From Nissolia schottii (taxonomy: Eukaryota > Streptophyta > Magnoliopsida > Fabales > Fabaceae): DNA of 64,000 nt. A program made the translations under genes and the position numbers. Location: positions 124,001 through 188,000 of the forward strand of contig QANU01027572.1 in the NCBI GenBank assembly GCA_003254905.1, in the 5' to 3' direction. The notes under the pieces were generated by a model. The model was not told the DNA's origin and ran no database searches. It saw only the letters and a list, made by a program, of their open reading frames with translations. How positions within the stretch are numbered: the first letter of the stretch is position 1; each line of letters starts with the position of its first letter. Positions 45,901-57,924 of this stretch are shown here, piece by piece.

Positions 45901-48900
45901 TAAATGAATAAAAACTTACGAGCATATCATAAGCAAGTTAACTGGGCTGGTCTGTCTGGGTGTCAATGAGTAAAACATTAACATTCCAATTTTGAACAAG
46001 GAATAGTATGTGCAAATGCACATGTACATGAGCGGAACAAAAGCGAACACCTAGGCAAGAAATTGAAGATACCAGTGTCAAGCAACCTTTCAAAGATCCA
46101 AGAGTGGACAAAAATATCAATTAATACAAGATTCACATTATTACAAATAAAGTAATAAAGTAATATCCAACAACCCGGAGACAGGAAACTCTAAAATATG
46201 TATGCAGACACAAAGGCTTTGTCTGTGATGCTAGAACAGATTAATAAAACATTAAGCTGAGATACAAAACAGGAGCTTGTCTTCATTTTTTTTACTACAC
46301 AAAAATCAAAAGCATTTTGTCCAAGCAAAAACACATCATGTGAAATTCCATAACCAATTTGTTTGCATATGTAAAGCCTTAAACCAAAAGGGATGAGTGT
46401 TCTACTAAAATGAGAGAGAGAAAGAGAATATAGACTTCAATTTTCTTTAAAATGTTATTATACTGCGTCGCTGACACACCAGTCATGTGATCCGATGAGT
46501 GATCATGAATTATTAAAGTTGACACATTGAGCCTACTTGACCTTTTATCTATGAAATGCATCCCTTCCAAAAGTTGGAGTTTGCTGCACTATCTAACTAA
46601 TTTAATGAGCCTTTCACAGTTTCACTATCTGAATTTTACATATATAAGGAGTAAATTCTTCACAAAAAATTTACTTTTGAAAAGGTGAAAAAAAAACATT
46701 TTATTTATATACTGCATCTTAATGTCCACACCATAGTACCAAAACTTAAATCTCTGAGAAACTTAGTCTACCTGCACAAGCATCTCCTGTCTTCCAACAG
46801 ATTTTATAAGTATGGAGAAAAGCGATAGATCAAGACTGGGCAGAAGAGTCGCCTCTGCTAAAAGAATTGCAACAGACATGATACCAAGTGTAACAGCCAG
46901 GCCTTTCTCAACTTGTTTCCTTAAAATGCATCGCCAGAAAAATTCTGCAAAGAAGCACTATTCATTCAGAACGCAAGTCCAGTGCCTCTAACCAAAATAT
47001 TCCGTATTCATCAAAGGAAGGAGAATGTAGAGTTATCCTTGCATGATTAAACAATGCAACAACACAAGATGCAGCAAGAAACCTATTTGAGAAAGGTAAG
47101 ACAAATAAGTATGGAATTCAAGAAACTTCTATACCAAGTTTGTCGATATTCAAATTCTCTCATTTCAAAACTTAGGGAGGTCAATTTAATTTGCTCCAAA
47201 TGTATATACTATTACGTAGCAAAAATAAAAATATGCAAAAAAGGATTGCAATAGAGGTCGCATTTACATGGGAAGCAACTGAGCAAGATATCGAGCAACA
47301 TTTCTTTTTAATATCCTAATATACAGGGGAAATGGCAAAATGTTCATGGGGCCTCAATGAAAACTATTAGAAACCAAATTATAAAATTAAAAATGGGAAA
47401 TGCCATTCCAGATGCACCAAAGAAATATTCGGTAAAGTAGGGAATAAATGGGTCAATAATAATTCTCATAATTACCTAAAGTATCAAATAAAGGCCCCAA
47501 CTTGCCAGTCCGGGCAGGTCTAATGCTCGAATTATATTCCCTGAAATTAAAGCATAAAATGTTGCTTGAGGTGAGCAGGAAGAAACTACATCACACTTAC
47601 GAGGATATTGAAGTAGCAAAACGATAGGATAAAGAAAATAAGAATCACACCATCCAGTTGAGTTGCGGCGTTCATAATTCTGTATTGTATCTTCCAATTC
47701 AAGGGCTTCCAGTACATAAGTCATGTACTCACTGCATAAGCAACAATATCAAATAAAATTTAGCTATTGCTGAAGGAAAACTTTAGGACACCGTAGTTGT
47801 AAGGATGTGACAGGAGCTACAGTTAAATAATCAAGCTACCATGCACACCAGTCACCATATATCAATTATTCATTGGATAGCATCAGAAACAGAAAGCCAG
47901 ATTTTATACGGTCACTCATATTAGCAGAAGCTAGGAAGAAAATATAAAACCCTTCCAAGCCAAGTAAAACCAAAGGATTGAAATTAATGAGCAGAATTAT
48001 TAACCAGAGCAATTGCAGGATTCCTTTAGTATATGTAATTGAAAAGAGGAAGTCCTAACAATAATATATGGAGCTAAGAAAATAAATTGAATTTATCTTA
48101 AACTGCTGTAAGGAATTCAAGAACAACTTCTCCAATGAATAACACTGCTAAAAGACTGAATTGATTATCTTCTTACCTTTTATACCTATAATACTCCTCA
48201 CGGGCTCTACGGAGATGACGCCTTAGTGTTGCCATTGACTTCTCATCTGTATCATAATCCATATCATTTTCCCCTAATCGGCCACCTTGTGGTTTGAAGG
48301 ATGGGTCTTCCCTAAACTGAAAATTTGAAGGTTATAACTTGTATCCAAATGAAAACAAACCAGGGTCTGTAATATAAATCCTTAATCAAACAACGTATTA
48401 AATACCATTTGAGCTAGCATATCATCAATGACATTCATATAAGGCCTCAAAGGATCACGCTTGGACATCTGCTTGGATGTTGCTTGAGCAACCTACAGAA
48501 ATAAACAATTAAACTAATAAGATCCAAGAACTTTTTTGAGGGATTTAGGGCCTAAGTTAAGGATACATTTTCCTCTAAACCAAGCCATTCTTATCTTGAA
48601 TTGTCCCCCTACCCGCACAAACAAAGCAAAAACATAATGCGCATCAGATCTTCCATGCACAGAAACTTACAAATTCTGATATTACGTAGCTTTAAGAACA
48701 TCGACGCCAAAACCACTAAACAATACACTGCTGGCAACCAGCACTTCCCCCAAAATGGTAAAGACAACTAGAATTAATGGAATTGCCGGGTTATAAATTG
48801 GAATGTCCCTCTGTAACACTCCCCTTAAAAACTTTCCATAACTGGTCACAAACAATTTACTACTATTCTCACTAAGAAATAAAAGAGGAGTGAACAGAGA

Positions 48901-51900
48901 TCACATATCATCTCCATGATGAATAATTCCAGCTTCACATAAAAATTTTGAAGTTCTATATTTCCAATGTACCCACTACCCAGAACATAAACCAATCCAA
49001 CTGGAGGCAGACAACTAGGGGCAGAGGTTCTATGATCGGTTTTTTATGTAAGACACAAATCACAAACAAGAAAATTTAGTCCTATCTTGGATGCAAGTGA
49101 AAGATTAACAAAATTTCCTAACTTGTACGCATTAGCAAAAGAATAACAACCAAGCCTTATCCCTATAGGTGGGTTGGCTAGATGGGCCAACTGACTACAT
49201 TGGGCTCCATAAAAAAACCAAACTTTTCGATAAATCCATTAGAAGTAATGTCCTTTATATTGGTAAAATTATATAATAAAATTTTCTGAGAAGTACTTGA
49301 TCTAACCACTTACAACAATAGCATTTGAAAGTTCTTGGTGAGCATCATCCAGTCTGACAGCCATTTTGGCAATTTTGTGAGAAAGAACTTTTTGGCGGGT
49401 GGTCCAATCAGCATTTCTCCAAATGCTTTTAGGAATTTCACTTAAACCAAAGCCAAGAAGAAAGGCACCAGTAACAAGTCCAAAAGTATTTGAGCAAGCC
49501 ATGGCAAATCCCAAAAGACTTCCACTCCTGTTTACAGTAGTAACAACCAACTAGAAATCATCCCCCAAACAAAAGTTTTGCTTCAATTCAAACTGAAAAA
49601 TAAACAAATACAAATAAAAAAAGACTTGTTGCATGTTAACTTGTTAACCATGACCATCATGACAAAAATTAGACAAGTATAGGTCCAAATTTCATGAATA
49701 CATCAGTCTTAACAAACGACGCAACAAAACATCACTTAAGAAAGCACGTTGTCATAACAAAAAAAAATTAGTTGTGTCTATCTTTCAGGAAATCATAGAC
49801 ACTCAGAAAGTGAAAACAAGAATCTCAATAAAAATAAAAAATAGAAGACTCTAGTCTCTAGGTAGCAATAACTTTGAGCTAACATGATACATTAAACTAA
49901 AACCAACATAAAAAATAAGGTCAAGAGATCAAGAACCAACCAGGTTTTGTGCAACATAATGAGAAGAATAAGTCCAAACAGGCCAATGGATCCCACAATT
50001 AGATAGAAGATCAAATTAACATGTACACTAGTCTTCAATCTTTCTGATACAGTGAAATCCCCAGCATCTTCAAAACCCTGAATAAGGGGCACCACAGCCC
50101 TGCTTAGGATAAATAATTTAAAATATGAGGAAATTTGCATCTCTGATCTGTAAATGTCATTTAAACATTTCCTTGCAATAACCATGTTGTATACTACGAC
50201 GGCAAGCATATGAGAAGACAAGGAGCAACCATAAAGCAAAATAGCATTACAGCACATACACAAAATCACTTAAAATTTTATACATAATCATTAATAATTT
50301 TATCATGTGTCATTCATTACTTCTTCCAGTATAGCTCAGAGTCTGCTCTATAGAAGAAAAAGTTAACATGCATTCATGCCTTATGTTAGGTAATTGAGTA
50401 AAAGAGATACAAAAGATAGCGCCAACCAAAAGAAAAATAACATTAATCTAATCAAATGAGTGTTTGTGAAGGTCATAGGCATTCACATTAAGTAGTTTTA
50501 CTTCAGCTAGACCCAATTACATATTAGAAACATGACAAAGTGCATAGCCTGCTGAATCAAAACATGGATCCTGGAGGAGTGCTCTGTCTGGCAATGAGAG
50601 AGCTTAGCAATAATCATATGATAAACCAAAAAAGCTCTAAAAAAAAAGGACATTTAACCAACACTTAGAGCTTAGGATTGGCCTGCCTTTCCAAATAATA
50701 TGTCATGTGATGGCCCTAAATTATTTATCAGGTTATTAGTGAGGGAGGCACAAATATAAGGATTAGGGATTAAGGGTTTCTTTGCAATTTCATTTAATTA
50801 ATTAGATTATTAGTGAGTCTTTTTAAGGTTGGGCCTAATACATTAGGGAGGGGGAATTGGGAAGACTAGACTAGAATTAGGGGAGTAGGCAGTCTGCCGA
50901 AGAGTTACCATTGGGAGAGGTGGCCTCTCGAAGTGCTACCAAATCAATTATTTTCCATTTACATCTACATCAATAATATATTAGTGTCTTTCCTTGATTA
51001 TTACTTGGTTCCGTTACAGAATACAACTCCTTGTAAGTAGACACGAGGATGTGAAAGTGATGCAAACATATAATCACTAAAATCTTTACATAAGGCGTAC
51101 CAAGTAAGCAAAAACGTACTCCAATATGACCAGCTCCAAAAGAAAGATATGCCTCCATTCTCATGGTGAGATGACATCGTCTGTATGTGTCATAGAAAAA
51201 CCATCATATGAAAGAAATCAATGCACATATAGTTCTTCAATTATTAACAACTCTCTTCACCTTTTAACAATGTAAAGCTTCCAATACATTTAAGGAGAAC
51301 AAGAAAACTAGCTAATGTATTACCCAAAGAACTATTGATTTGATTTTTGAAATAGACAATAAAAAAGGGGTAATAACATCCTTGATTTAACTGGCACAAG
51401 CTTAACTGCAGAATAAAAAGTCATACAGGTGTCGTGTCCACAAAATGAAGATGGCATAATATTTTCGATCAGAACTCAAAAGTCATGACACTTTTAAACT
51501 ACTACAAAATAAATCGTTCCAGTGCTTATACTTGCAAATCGTTGAGAACATCTTCACATTCATATATCAAAGGTGACGGAAGACTTCTCTTTGGATGGTG
51601 AGTATTACTTATGATCTATTTATTTGTCATTTGCCTTTTACCTACAATTACCAGCATCTGTGAACTACCTTAAGGCATACAAAATTTTCTCTCTACAGCA
51701 ATATTTGTGAACATTATTCGGTTTTCTCCCTATAGTAATCACGGATTCAGCTCAACATTGCTAGGTAAAGGGCAAGCATACAATAACAGCATATATAGCC
51801 TTCAAAAGCAAAAGAAGTAACGGTAGGTAAAACGTTCCTAAAAGTTCCAGATACTCAACCCTACATCAATCACAAAATAAAAGACGAAAAGATAGAAATC

Positions 51901-52072
51901 GCACCGCCCAAATGTCAGCGGGGACGAGTATGATGATGGAGAGGGAGCAGAACCAGGTGTATCCGACGGTGAAGAGGACGTAGCGAGGGACCTCAGGGCC
52001 AGCGAAGTACCTCAGCGTGAAAAGCACCATCCCCGTCGTTAGAGGCAGCGAGATCAGGTAAAACACCCACAT
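42918..52072 (-). CDS. LMBRD2: LMBR1 domain-containing membrane protein, 14 exons
   Basis: Minus-strand exons: 52072-51905, 51180-51101, 50099-49941, 49527-49314, 48492-48406, 48316-48177, 47731-47651, 47540-47476, 46944-46772, 46050-45920, 45799-45712, 44000-43787, 43655-43555 and 43370-42918. All introns are GT-AG and the phases agree, giving 717 residues. It begins MWVFYLISLPLTTGMVLFTL and contains ILVPADIW, VVPLIQGFEDAGDFTVSER and SGSLLGFAMACSNTFGLV. A central helical segment (LDDAHQELSNAIVVAQATS to LEDTIQNYERR) sits between membrane clusters, and NIDNAVPFFGDKFNKIYPL marks the last ones. The Ser-rich cytosolic tail ends with LASTWQNMKTGFQNMK and SESLDEIFQRLK. This is the plant LMBRD2-like multi-pass family; its animal relatives act in membrane-receptor signalling, and the plant role is not settled. 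A (GA)n tract marks the 5' leader. The frame is intact. Confidence 0.96.
44177..44455. mobile_element. MITE-like element with long inverted ends in LMBRD2 intron 11
   Basis: The left end TAAGGGTTTGTTTGGCTTCT and the right end ..GAAACTGAAACAGGCCTTA are imperfect inverted repeats (GTTTGTTT / AAACAGGC). The interior holds a direct duplication of about 27-29 bp with TGTGTCGTTTTGTAATTAAA (44349-44402). No coding. Confidence 0.55.
44456..45500 (+). mobile_element. Internally deleted LTR retroelement fossil in LMBRD2 intron 11
   Basis: The plus strand carries a gag-like start (LLQQILDRLPPQQPG, then RRFEATRKLDVPVFVGEGA), unlike any host family and typical of gypsy gag. It joins an Asp/Glu-rich tail and an LTR-like 3' part with AATAAAACTCC near 45460. 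A decayed primer-site-like TTGATACCAG follows at about 45497. No pol domain lies between, so this is a non-autonomous or deleted copy, broken, in antisense orientation to the host gene. Confidence 0.6.
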
Positions 52073-52265
52073 CTCTCTTCTCTCCTTTCCCCCTCCCTCT
52101 CTCTCAAATTGGATCGGAGAGACAGAATAGATGGAGAGATCGATCGATGGCGAATTCGGAAATCGAAGACTCTCTCTATATCGCAGTGACTTTTTCTCCG
52201 ATAAAGTAAAAAACTAGTATAGCACCTGTTTTCTCTTTAACTCTCTCTCGCTCTCTCTCTCTTGT
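52073..52265 (-). promoter_or_regulatory. LMBRD2 5' leader with (GA)n tract
   Basis: On the minus strand this region is rich in GA repeats, with the longest tract near 52233-52262, directly upstream of the start codon. GA-rich leaders and core promoters are common in plant housekeeping genes. Confidence 0.5.
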
Positions 52266-52269
52266 ATTG

Positions 52270-52960
52270 TGATGCGCGCCACGCGTCGCTTTAAAAGAAA
52301 CCCTCCGTTGCTCAAGCTCGACGACGCGCCATGGGGTTAACTTAACCGGTTATAGTTGAGGCGGGGGTGGCCGCCACTTTCGTCTCCGGCAATGAAACGC
52401 AAAATCAGTTCCGCTTGTGCTCAAGTTATAAAATAGAGACTCCTTTATAGTGTTTGTGTGTGTTGTTTCTTGCTGATTAGTTTTTGAAAAATGCTTCGTG
52501 AACAATAAAAAGAAAAACATTATATTGCATGGATGATATATAAAGTATGACTAAAGATGACATAATTATTATATTCTATAATAAATTTGTTTTTTTATTG
52601 TATTTTATATATTGTTCATGCATTTTTGTTATTTTTTGTTGTTTAGGTATCATTTTTTTAGAGGACGTTTAGTACATTATCTATCAAGATTATCGGTAAT
52701 TTAAATTATATGTAAAAAAAGATTATCATCTTTTAAATTATTGGTAATGTTACATTGCAGTGTTTGGTATGTACATGTAATGTAATTGACAATTTACATT
52801 ACCACGTTTGAGATATCAAAAGAATTGTCAGATAATAAATATATTTTATCATAATGTCCTCTAAATAATAAATAAAATAATAATATAATAATAAATTAAA
52901 TAAATAAAAAAACCATAATAACAATAAAACAAATTAAATAAATAAAAATAATAAAAATTG
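52270..52960. other. Intergenic, no gene seen
   Basis: The upstream region of LMBRD2 on - is followed by AT-rich DNA. Confidence 0.4.
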
Positions 52961-52964
52961 GTTG

Positions 52965-53560
52965 GTGTAGTATGATGGTGGTAGTGATGGTAAAGGCGAT
53001 AACAATGGTGGTGGTGGTAGTGGTGGTGGCAAGGGTTGTAATGGGTAGTGGTAATGGTGGTAGTGGTGGCGACGGCTGCAGTGATGGAAATAAGAGGTTG
53101 TGGTGGCAATGGCAACGATTATGGTAGTGGAGGTGGGTCGTGGTAGAGATTTCGATGATGGATGTGGTGGCAGTGGGGACGATTATGGTAGTGATAGTAG
53201 AGGCGTGGTGGTGGGTAGTGGAAGTAGTGGTGGTAGTTATGGTGACAATAATGATGGTGGTGGTGACAACGGTGGTGGGTAATGGTTGTGGCGGTGGTTG
53301 TGGTGACGACAGTGGTGATGGCGGCAACGGTAGTGGTGGAAGTGACAATGGTGATGGTGGTAGTGATGGTGACGCGATGGTGGTGGTGAGTAGTAGAGGT
53401 GGTTGTGGCGACAACAATGATGACAGTGGCGGTGGCGGCAATGGTGGTGGTATATGGTGATGACGGCTAAAGTGATGTGGTGGTTGTAGCGATAACGAAC
53501 GTGATGGTGTTGATGGTGGTAGTGGAGTGGTGGGGGTGTGATGAGGACATGATCAAGGGC
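52965..53560. repeat. Degenerate GGT/GTG/GAT triplet repeat
   Basis: About 600 bp is composed almost wholly of GGTGGTGAT-type triplets with many interruptions. The open frames across it are low-complexity (Gly/Asp/Val-rich on +, His/Pro/Thr-rich on -) and should not be read as genes. Confidence 0.9.
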
Positions 53561-53743
53561 AAAGACCAAGAGGTAATTAAAAGACTTGGAGGACCAATAA
53601 CAAGGGCAAGAGCTAGAAAAGCAAAAGAGACCTTACAACAAGTTTTGGCAACAATTATGAAAATGGGGCTTAATTTAGAAAATAAAGAGCCCAAAATAGT
53701 GAATTGCATCATGGAAACATGTGGTCCAAGTGGTGTAACCTGA
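53560..53743 (+). mobile_element. Gypsy pol C-terminal tail fossil
   Basis: Reads GGPITRARARKAKETLQQVL, the basic P-x-T-R-x-R-A-K motif found near the end of plant gypsy polyproteins. It is fused upstream to the triplet repeat, so only the tail survives, immediately before an LTR. Confidence 0.6.
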
Positions 53744-54298
53744 ATGAGACTTTTTTAGAGTGTTTGTTTAATGTTTTTATAATAAATGGCAATGCCATTC
53801 AGTTTTGGATTTTTTAACCGAATTATTCAGTTTATGACACCAATAATTAGCATTAGTCGGTGCTCATTACTTGGTTTTCAGTTATGTTTTTTATGGCGGT
53901 AGTTATTTTCAGCCGTTGGGGCATTAGTTGCTCATTATTCCTTATTTTATTGGACTTTGCAACCATTGGCCAAACAGCATAAAGCTAGCCATTTGTTATT
54001 TCGAAATGACAAGTTGAATGATAACTAGATTTCCTATCATATTGTGAGAGTGATTCTCTAAATTCTTGAGTGATTCAAGAGTGAGACTATCAAAGGTTCT
54101 TCCAAGTCCTTTGTGTGTTTGTCTCTTTATCCTTTTTAATCAATTCCCCACATCATAATTTTCCACCAATTACAGCATTTTCGTACGCACATTCTTCCAT
54201 TTCTTTAGACCTCAATTCCAACCACCATATCATTCAAATTCGTGACAACCAATTTTCAAATCAATACTTTTAATTTGGTGATAACATTGGTCATATCA
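53744..54298 (+). mobile_element. Gypsy LTR (approximate start)
   Basis: The right edge is set by a primer-binding site TGGTATTAGAGC (54301-54312), complementary to the 3' end of initiator tRNA-Met, two bases after CATATCA. The left edge is approximate, just after the pol-tail stop. About 0.55 kb. Confidence 0.6.
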
Positions 54299-54300
54299 TT

Positions 54301-54312
54301 TGGTATTAGAGC
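54301..54312 (+). other. Primer-binding site (tRNA-iMet)
   Basis: TGGTATTAGAGC is one base different from the standard plant TGGTATCAGAGC site. It lies directly 3' of an LTR edge. Confidence 0.8.
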
Positions 54313-54772
54313 TGAGGTTTGAGGTTTCAAAATTTTCTCTACATTTCATGGCCGTTGTTATTTCTCTTGTATTCTTGTTCCTTTTCATTTTCGTTGAACC
54401 ATTGCAAAAGTTAAGCATTTGTTGATTTAAAAAAAAAAACAAAGAAGAAAAAAAAAAGAGAAAATTCGTACAAAAAAAAAAGATTTGGTTGAGTGGTTCA
54501 TGCTTGTTTCTAAAACTCATATTCAAAGGTATTATTGCGGTATTATTGTTATTTTGTGACTTTAGTGGCTATTTTTTGGTTTCGAATCCTTGTTACCCTA
54601 CCTACACCTTGTCTTAACACAGTTAGTTGATAGTCCTCTATAGAATCACTTAAGAACTCAAGAATCTTAGAGTGGAAAAACGCAAGAGTGCACATTATAG
54701 AAAAAGGCACAAACGAGTGAAACACTTGGGTGTGGTGAGGCGTTTTTGTCACATTTGATTTGTTTGTTTAAG

Positions 54773-54990
54773 ATGGCAAGTGATAATCCTAATGATGGAG
54801 GAGGACTTTTACAATTCCAAATGCAAGCTTTAACACAACATTTGGAGAGGTTGATGAAGCAACAAAATGATGCGCTCCATGAGAAGTTAGACCAATTGGT
54901 GAATAAGGATTATCATGGAGAGGAAGACAAGAGAGAAAGAAGGAGAAATGAGAACGAGCCTCGACAAAACATAATTGAGGGAGAGATGTT
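54773..54990 (+). mobile_element. Gypsy gag N-terminal fossil
   Basis: Starts MASDNPNDGGGLLQFQM and continues LERLMKQQNDALHEKLDQL, then RRRNENEPRQN, the usual coiled-coil and basic start of plant gypsy gag. Similarity ends abruptly near 54990. The element is a fragment. Confidence 0.7.
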
Positions 54991-55715
54991 GATGGTTAGG
55001 AGATTGTTAGGAAGTCATTGTCCCCGCCACGCCACCGTCGTTCTGCCTGCTGCCGCCACCTTCTTCCTAGTGAGTCATCTATTTCCTTCTTCATCTTTGT
55101 GTCTCTCTTCTATATTTTATGCATGTTGATGGTGTCTCCTTCATCTTTTGACATTTATTCAAAGAAAAATTTGACCTCCATTGTTGATCTCAAAGTTATA
55201 TTTAACTTGGAGTTTGTTAATAGATGATTTTTATTGTTGCATGTGTTTGGTGAAGACTTCAATTATATGTATGCCTACCATAGATGATAGGGAAGAGTAA
55301 ATTTGCTTCATGTTCTCCATTGTTGATTTATGTGAAGCTTTTGGGAAGGAGAAAGAAAATGAATTAGGAAAAGAGATGAATTTGATAGAGAATGAAAAGG
55401 AGTTTGGAGGTGGTGTGGGGTTGGTCGATGGCGAGGCAGGGTGGTGAAGCGGTTCAAGGGTGGGGGACCTGGTTAGGAAAAGAGGAGTTAGGGGGCGATC
55501 ACATGATCGGCCCTGGGCCTTGATATTTTTTTTTTTGGATTAAGGACGTGGAGAAGTGGAATTGGAAAAAGGGGAAGTGGGTGGGGGCGGTCACATGACC
55601 AGCCCTGGGCCTTTTTTTTGTGGGGTTGAGGGGTCATCACATAGGCTCTTTGTTTGCTTGCCAAGTTTTTCTAAGATTTTCCTCACTTAGATTATGGTGA
55701 TTCTTTTTAGGTATG
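54991..55715. other. Leader-like region before the extra ORF
   Basis: No protein is recognised. Two similar segments, GATCACATGATC and GGTCACATGACC, each followed by AGCCCTGGGCC-type text and a T run, lie about 95-100 bp apart (near 55497-55535 and 55589-55620). Each core is an inverted repeat. The region probably belongs to the 5' side of the extra ORF in a Tat-like element. Confidence 0.45.
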
Positions 55716-57510
55716 GTGAAGGAAACCAGTCCCTCGCTAGATGATTATCGCACCTTCAGGCCTTGTGATAAGTAGGCATACCGATGGGCCTCCCCCGAGC
55801 TACTAGGTCTTCTTTATCATTTGACAGTTGAGGAGTTGAGGGAGAAAGGAGGTCTCCATGAGTTGTCAGTTGGTAGTCTCTCTGACGACAAATATGAGCT
55901 TCAACTACGTTCCGATTGGGAGAGACCTTGTTTCTCTCGCGAAGATGAATTCGGAGACTTTTTCTACATGTACTCAGCCACATTCACGAGTGTTGGCTTT
56001 AGGCTCCCCTTCACTGATTTGTAGAAGATTGTCCTCAAGTGTTACCGTGTAGCCCCTATCTAGATTAATCCCAATGGTTGGGCAATGCTTAGGGGTTTTG
56101 AGGATTATGTTCCTTTTGTGGCATTCCTGTTTCTCCCTATGTTTTCTTGAACTTGTTCTACTTGGGTAGGCAAGCAGGAGGGGGTGCTGCAAAGGGTTTG
56201 GAGGGCTTGCTATCTTTAAAGTCTCACATGAACAAAGCTATTTTTACTCCTTTTGAAGAGTATTTTCATGGATTCAAGACTCGCTACATGAATGTTTTCT
56301 TTAAAGAGGAGGTTCAGGGTGCATTCTTAGAATCCAACGGAGCTCCCCTTTTTCCTCTCTATTGGAATAATGAATGGGTTTTGAAGAATACTTTAAAGTT
56401 GGCGTTGACCGAATATGAGGAGAAGGTGGTAAAGGTGCTTATAGAGCATTTTGAGTGCAAACCTTTTGCGCTATCTAAGCTTAAGAAGAGTTCACGCTTT
56501 AAGAAATACTTTGGTTAGCCTTCGATGTAGTTGTAGCTTCTTTTTGCTTTACTTATTGATTTATCATAATGACTAATATCTTGTTCTCTTTTTCTTTTTT
56601 GTAGGCAAGATGGCCCCAAGGAACCTTGCCTCCCTGCTCAACAGGCGCGGTGTTGAAGGAAGCTCTTTGGTCAGACATCATTCACCAACAGCTAGTTGTG
56701 AGCCTATTGTCACAAACTCTGTTGCTCCTGCTAGGTCAGGAAATTTGGGAGACCCTGGTGCTCCAGGCACCCCTACTGATGAGTTGGGTGTGAGATTTTC
56801 TAGTTTAGAGGATCTGGTGCCCCTTTTCCACAAATGATCTTATGTTGGCTCCTCTTGGGAGAAGGACAAAGTGGGTGATCCTCTAAACTCCTTTGCCCTT
56901 GCTGATGACCTTCAGATGTCCATTTTGTCAGACAAGTATAACCCTCATTATCAATTTGAGATCTTTCTGAAGGCTGATGAGAAGAAGGACCTTGAGAATG
57001 AGGCAGTGGTGAAGGAGTGGATAGGAGCTGGGCTTCGCGGGGTTATACAGCTTTCTTGTGTTGCTATTATGTTTGAGTAGCTTTTGGCCCGCAAAGATGC
57101 TCAAATAAAGAGCCTTACTTTGGAGGCCCAATAGGAGGCTCGGAAGGCCCGACAAGAGACCCAGCGGAAGGTTCAGAAGGCTACTTCCGGTGCTAAGAAG
57201 GTTGAACAGGAGCTAGCGGAGGCCAAGAAGAGGCTCGATAGAGTAAATCCCTCAAGAACTAGAAGGGGTGCTCGGGCGCGAAAGTGGAAGACCGTACCTT
57301 TAAGACTAAGACGGCGTGGTATGAGCCCATCGCTGCTACCTCCAAAAATTTGTTGGACCAGGTTGAGCTTTTCTTTCTTGGGGCCGACCGCTCCCGTTTT
57401 AGTCCTATCAGCTGAGTAGTGGGGTCAGATATTGTTGAGGAAGAGATTGTGCCCGAAGAAGATGAGCCCTAGATCCAGCCGAGCAGTGATTCCTCCCAAG
57501 AGGATTAGTC
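55715..57510 (+). mobile_element. Antisense extra ORF of a Tat-like gypsy fossil
   Basis: Plus-strand pieces near 55821-56024, 56147-56518 and 56610-57480 carry a gag/transposase-like domain of the kind annotated as putative gypsy-type transposon (YHLTVEELREKGGL, TFTSVGFRLPF, ALTEYEEKVVKVLIEHFECK), followed by a coiled coil. It is broken in several places. It faces opposite to the integrase remnant at 57925-59430, matching the known arrangement of an antisense extra ORF after pol in Tat-lineage elements. Family assignment is from memory of the motif and is moderate. Confidence 0.6.
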
Positions 57511-57924
57511 TCTCTTTTTATTTTATTGTACTCCTAAGCTAAGTTCTCTTATATTTACATGTTCGTTCTTCCTTGTATCTGAGAAACTTTGGCTTGTATT
57601 ATTTACGAAATCCTTGGATGTTTTGTTACAAGTTCATTTAGCTCTTGTATTTTTTACATCCCTCGTTTATGCTTGCTATTTTAATTGTTTAGACAATTTA
57701 GTTGTAAGTTGATCGTTTTGATTGCCTCTCAGCTTGCGTCCAAGATTATTTTTTAAGCATTATATATATTATTCACCAAGGCTTTTGGGTGTGGAGTGTC
57801 TTCCTTTGATCGACCCTTAGGCCTTTATTTGGGAAGGTAGTCCTTCCTTGTATATGCGATATTGAGAAAAGTATAAAAAATTTATTAATGATCGGGCTAT
57901 GTACCATTCAATGTTCAGGCTCAT
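57511..57924. other. Spacer between extra ORF and pol remnant
   Basis: T-rich sequence, likely the 3' side of the extra ORF. Nothing else seen. Confidence 0.4.

Noticed and set aside
52896-53569. Long open frames of His/Pro/Thr or Gly/Asp across the triplet repeat
   Set aside because: Pure by-products of a degenerate trinucleotide repeat; no conserved domain.
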